A DNA stretch of 64,000 nt from Cymodocea nodosa (Eukaryota > Streptophyta > Magnoliopsida > Alismatales > Cymodoceaceae). The position numbers and the translations under genes are program-made. The notes under the pieces were generated by a model that was not told where the DNA came from, searched no databases, and worked only from the letters and a program-made list of their open reading frames with translations. Positions within the stretch are counted from its first letter, which is position 1; each line of letters starts with the position of its first letter. The stretch spans positions 17,568,501 to 17,632,500 of the forward strand of contig CM072338.1 in NCBI GenBank assembly GCA_036874045.1. Reading direction: 5' to 3'. This document shows positions 63,601 through 64,000 of the stretch, piece after piece.

Positions 63601-64000
63601 GAATCTTCTGATACTGTTGGGGATGATAACTTGAGTGAGGAAAGATCACTATAGGTATATCACAGAAGACGACATCCCCAAGCTGATTCTATGACCACTC
63701 CAAGGATCTCCTCAGATGCAGATTCTTCTACTAAGCACCTTCAACAACCTCTAACAAACTTTGATGATCTTCCCATTATTCTCTGAAAAGGTACTCGCAC
63801 TTGCACCCAACATCTCATTGCTAACTTTGTTTCCTATGACCACCTTAGTCCTTACTGTCATACATTTGCTTTAGCTATCATGTTTGAGAATGTACCAGGA
63901 ACGTACCAAAAAACTCTACAGAGTTCTACATGGAAGCATGCCATGAATCAAGAAATGGAAGTACTATGATCACGTGGCATATGAGAGCTGGTTTCTTGTC
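60629..64000 (+). mobile_element. Ty1/copia LTR retrotransposon, decayed, running out of the window
   Basis: A short 5' LTR (start at 60629 or 60636) ends CCACA at 60724 and is followed directly by TGGTATCAGAGC (60725-60736), an exact initiator-Met primer-binding site. Decayed coding follows in copia order. The gag-like part runs from about 61300 to 62000. The protease has WIVDSGASQHM at 62268-62300, with an intact active site. The GAG-pre-integrase H..H..C..C region lies near 62667-62773. The integrase includes ERKHRHLLNITKTLL and WSDVVLTVAYFINRMP from 63132. The start of the reverse transcriptase lies near 63930 (WKHAMNQEME). In-frame stops interrupt gag and pol repeatedly, so it is not autonomous. 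The 3' LTR lies beyond the window. Confidence 0.9.

Noticed and set aside
1..64000. CRISPR arrays, operons, tRNA or rRNA genes
   Set aside because: The DNA is plant nuclear. I saw no regularly spaced repeats of the CRISPR kind, and no tRNA cloverleaf or rRNA sequence that I could support by eye.

Overview
The window is plant nuclear DNA. It has spliced protein genes with GT-AG introns (0.1 to 8.8 kb), AT-rich intergenic DNA, Ty1/copia and TRIM retroelements, and families found only in plants (Raf-like MAPKKK, ECT-type YTH reader, MYB-CC factor, PLS-DYW PPR, BAHD acyltransferase, ROS3-type RRM protein). Several first or only coding exons are very GC-rich (acyltransferase exons, ECT exon 1, first exons of both RRM genes) inside AT-rich surroundings, which points to a monocot. 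I cannot name the species.

Layout. 254-2810 (+): a two-exon Raf-like kinase. 4926-20494 (-): an 11-exon nuclear RNA-binding gene with a PWI-like N-terminus and a C-terminal RRM. Its 8.8-kb intron 8 falls inside the RRM and carries a decayed but structurally complete copia element (6618-11290), and another of its introns holds a 221-bp tandem duplication. 21706-29000 (-): an 8-exon YTH-domain m6A reader with a 309-bp TRIM in intron 1. 32410-36596 (+): a six-exon, N-domain-only relative of the Hsp90 co-chaperone Aha1. 40774-44598 (+): a MYB-CC (PHR/PHL-type) transcription factor. 47015-49843 (-): an intronless 942-aa PPR protein with a DYW-like end. 50639-53943 (-): a four-exon RRM protein resembling REPRESSOR OF SILENCING 3. 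55827-59419 (+): a two-exon BAHD acyltransferase. 60348-64000: a copia fragment in one orientation, cut off by a second copia element in the other orientation that runs out of the window.

The genes do not form a pathway or operon. The clearest shared theme is RNA biology: two adjacent same-strand genes (RRM/PWI protein and m6A reader), an organelle RNA-editing-type PPR protein and a ROS3-like protein. The exon models were built by hand from splice signals, reading phase and family conservation; all coding exons join in phase.

I found no convincing undescribed system. The most notable structures are the copia insertion splitting an RRM, the compact TRIM with an intact target-site duplication, the shortened DYW domain ending in GYW, and internal duplications in the ROS3-like protein.
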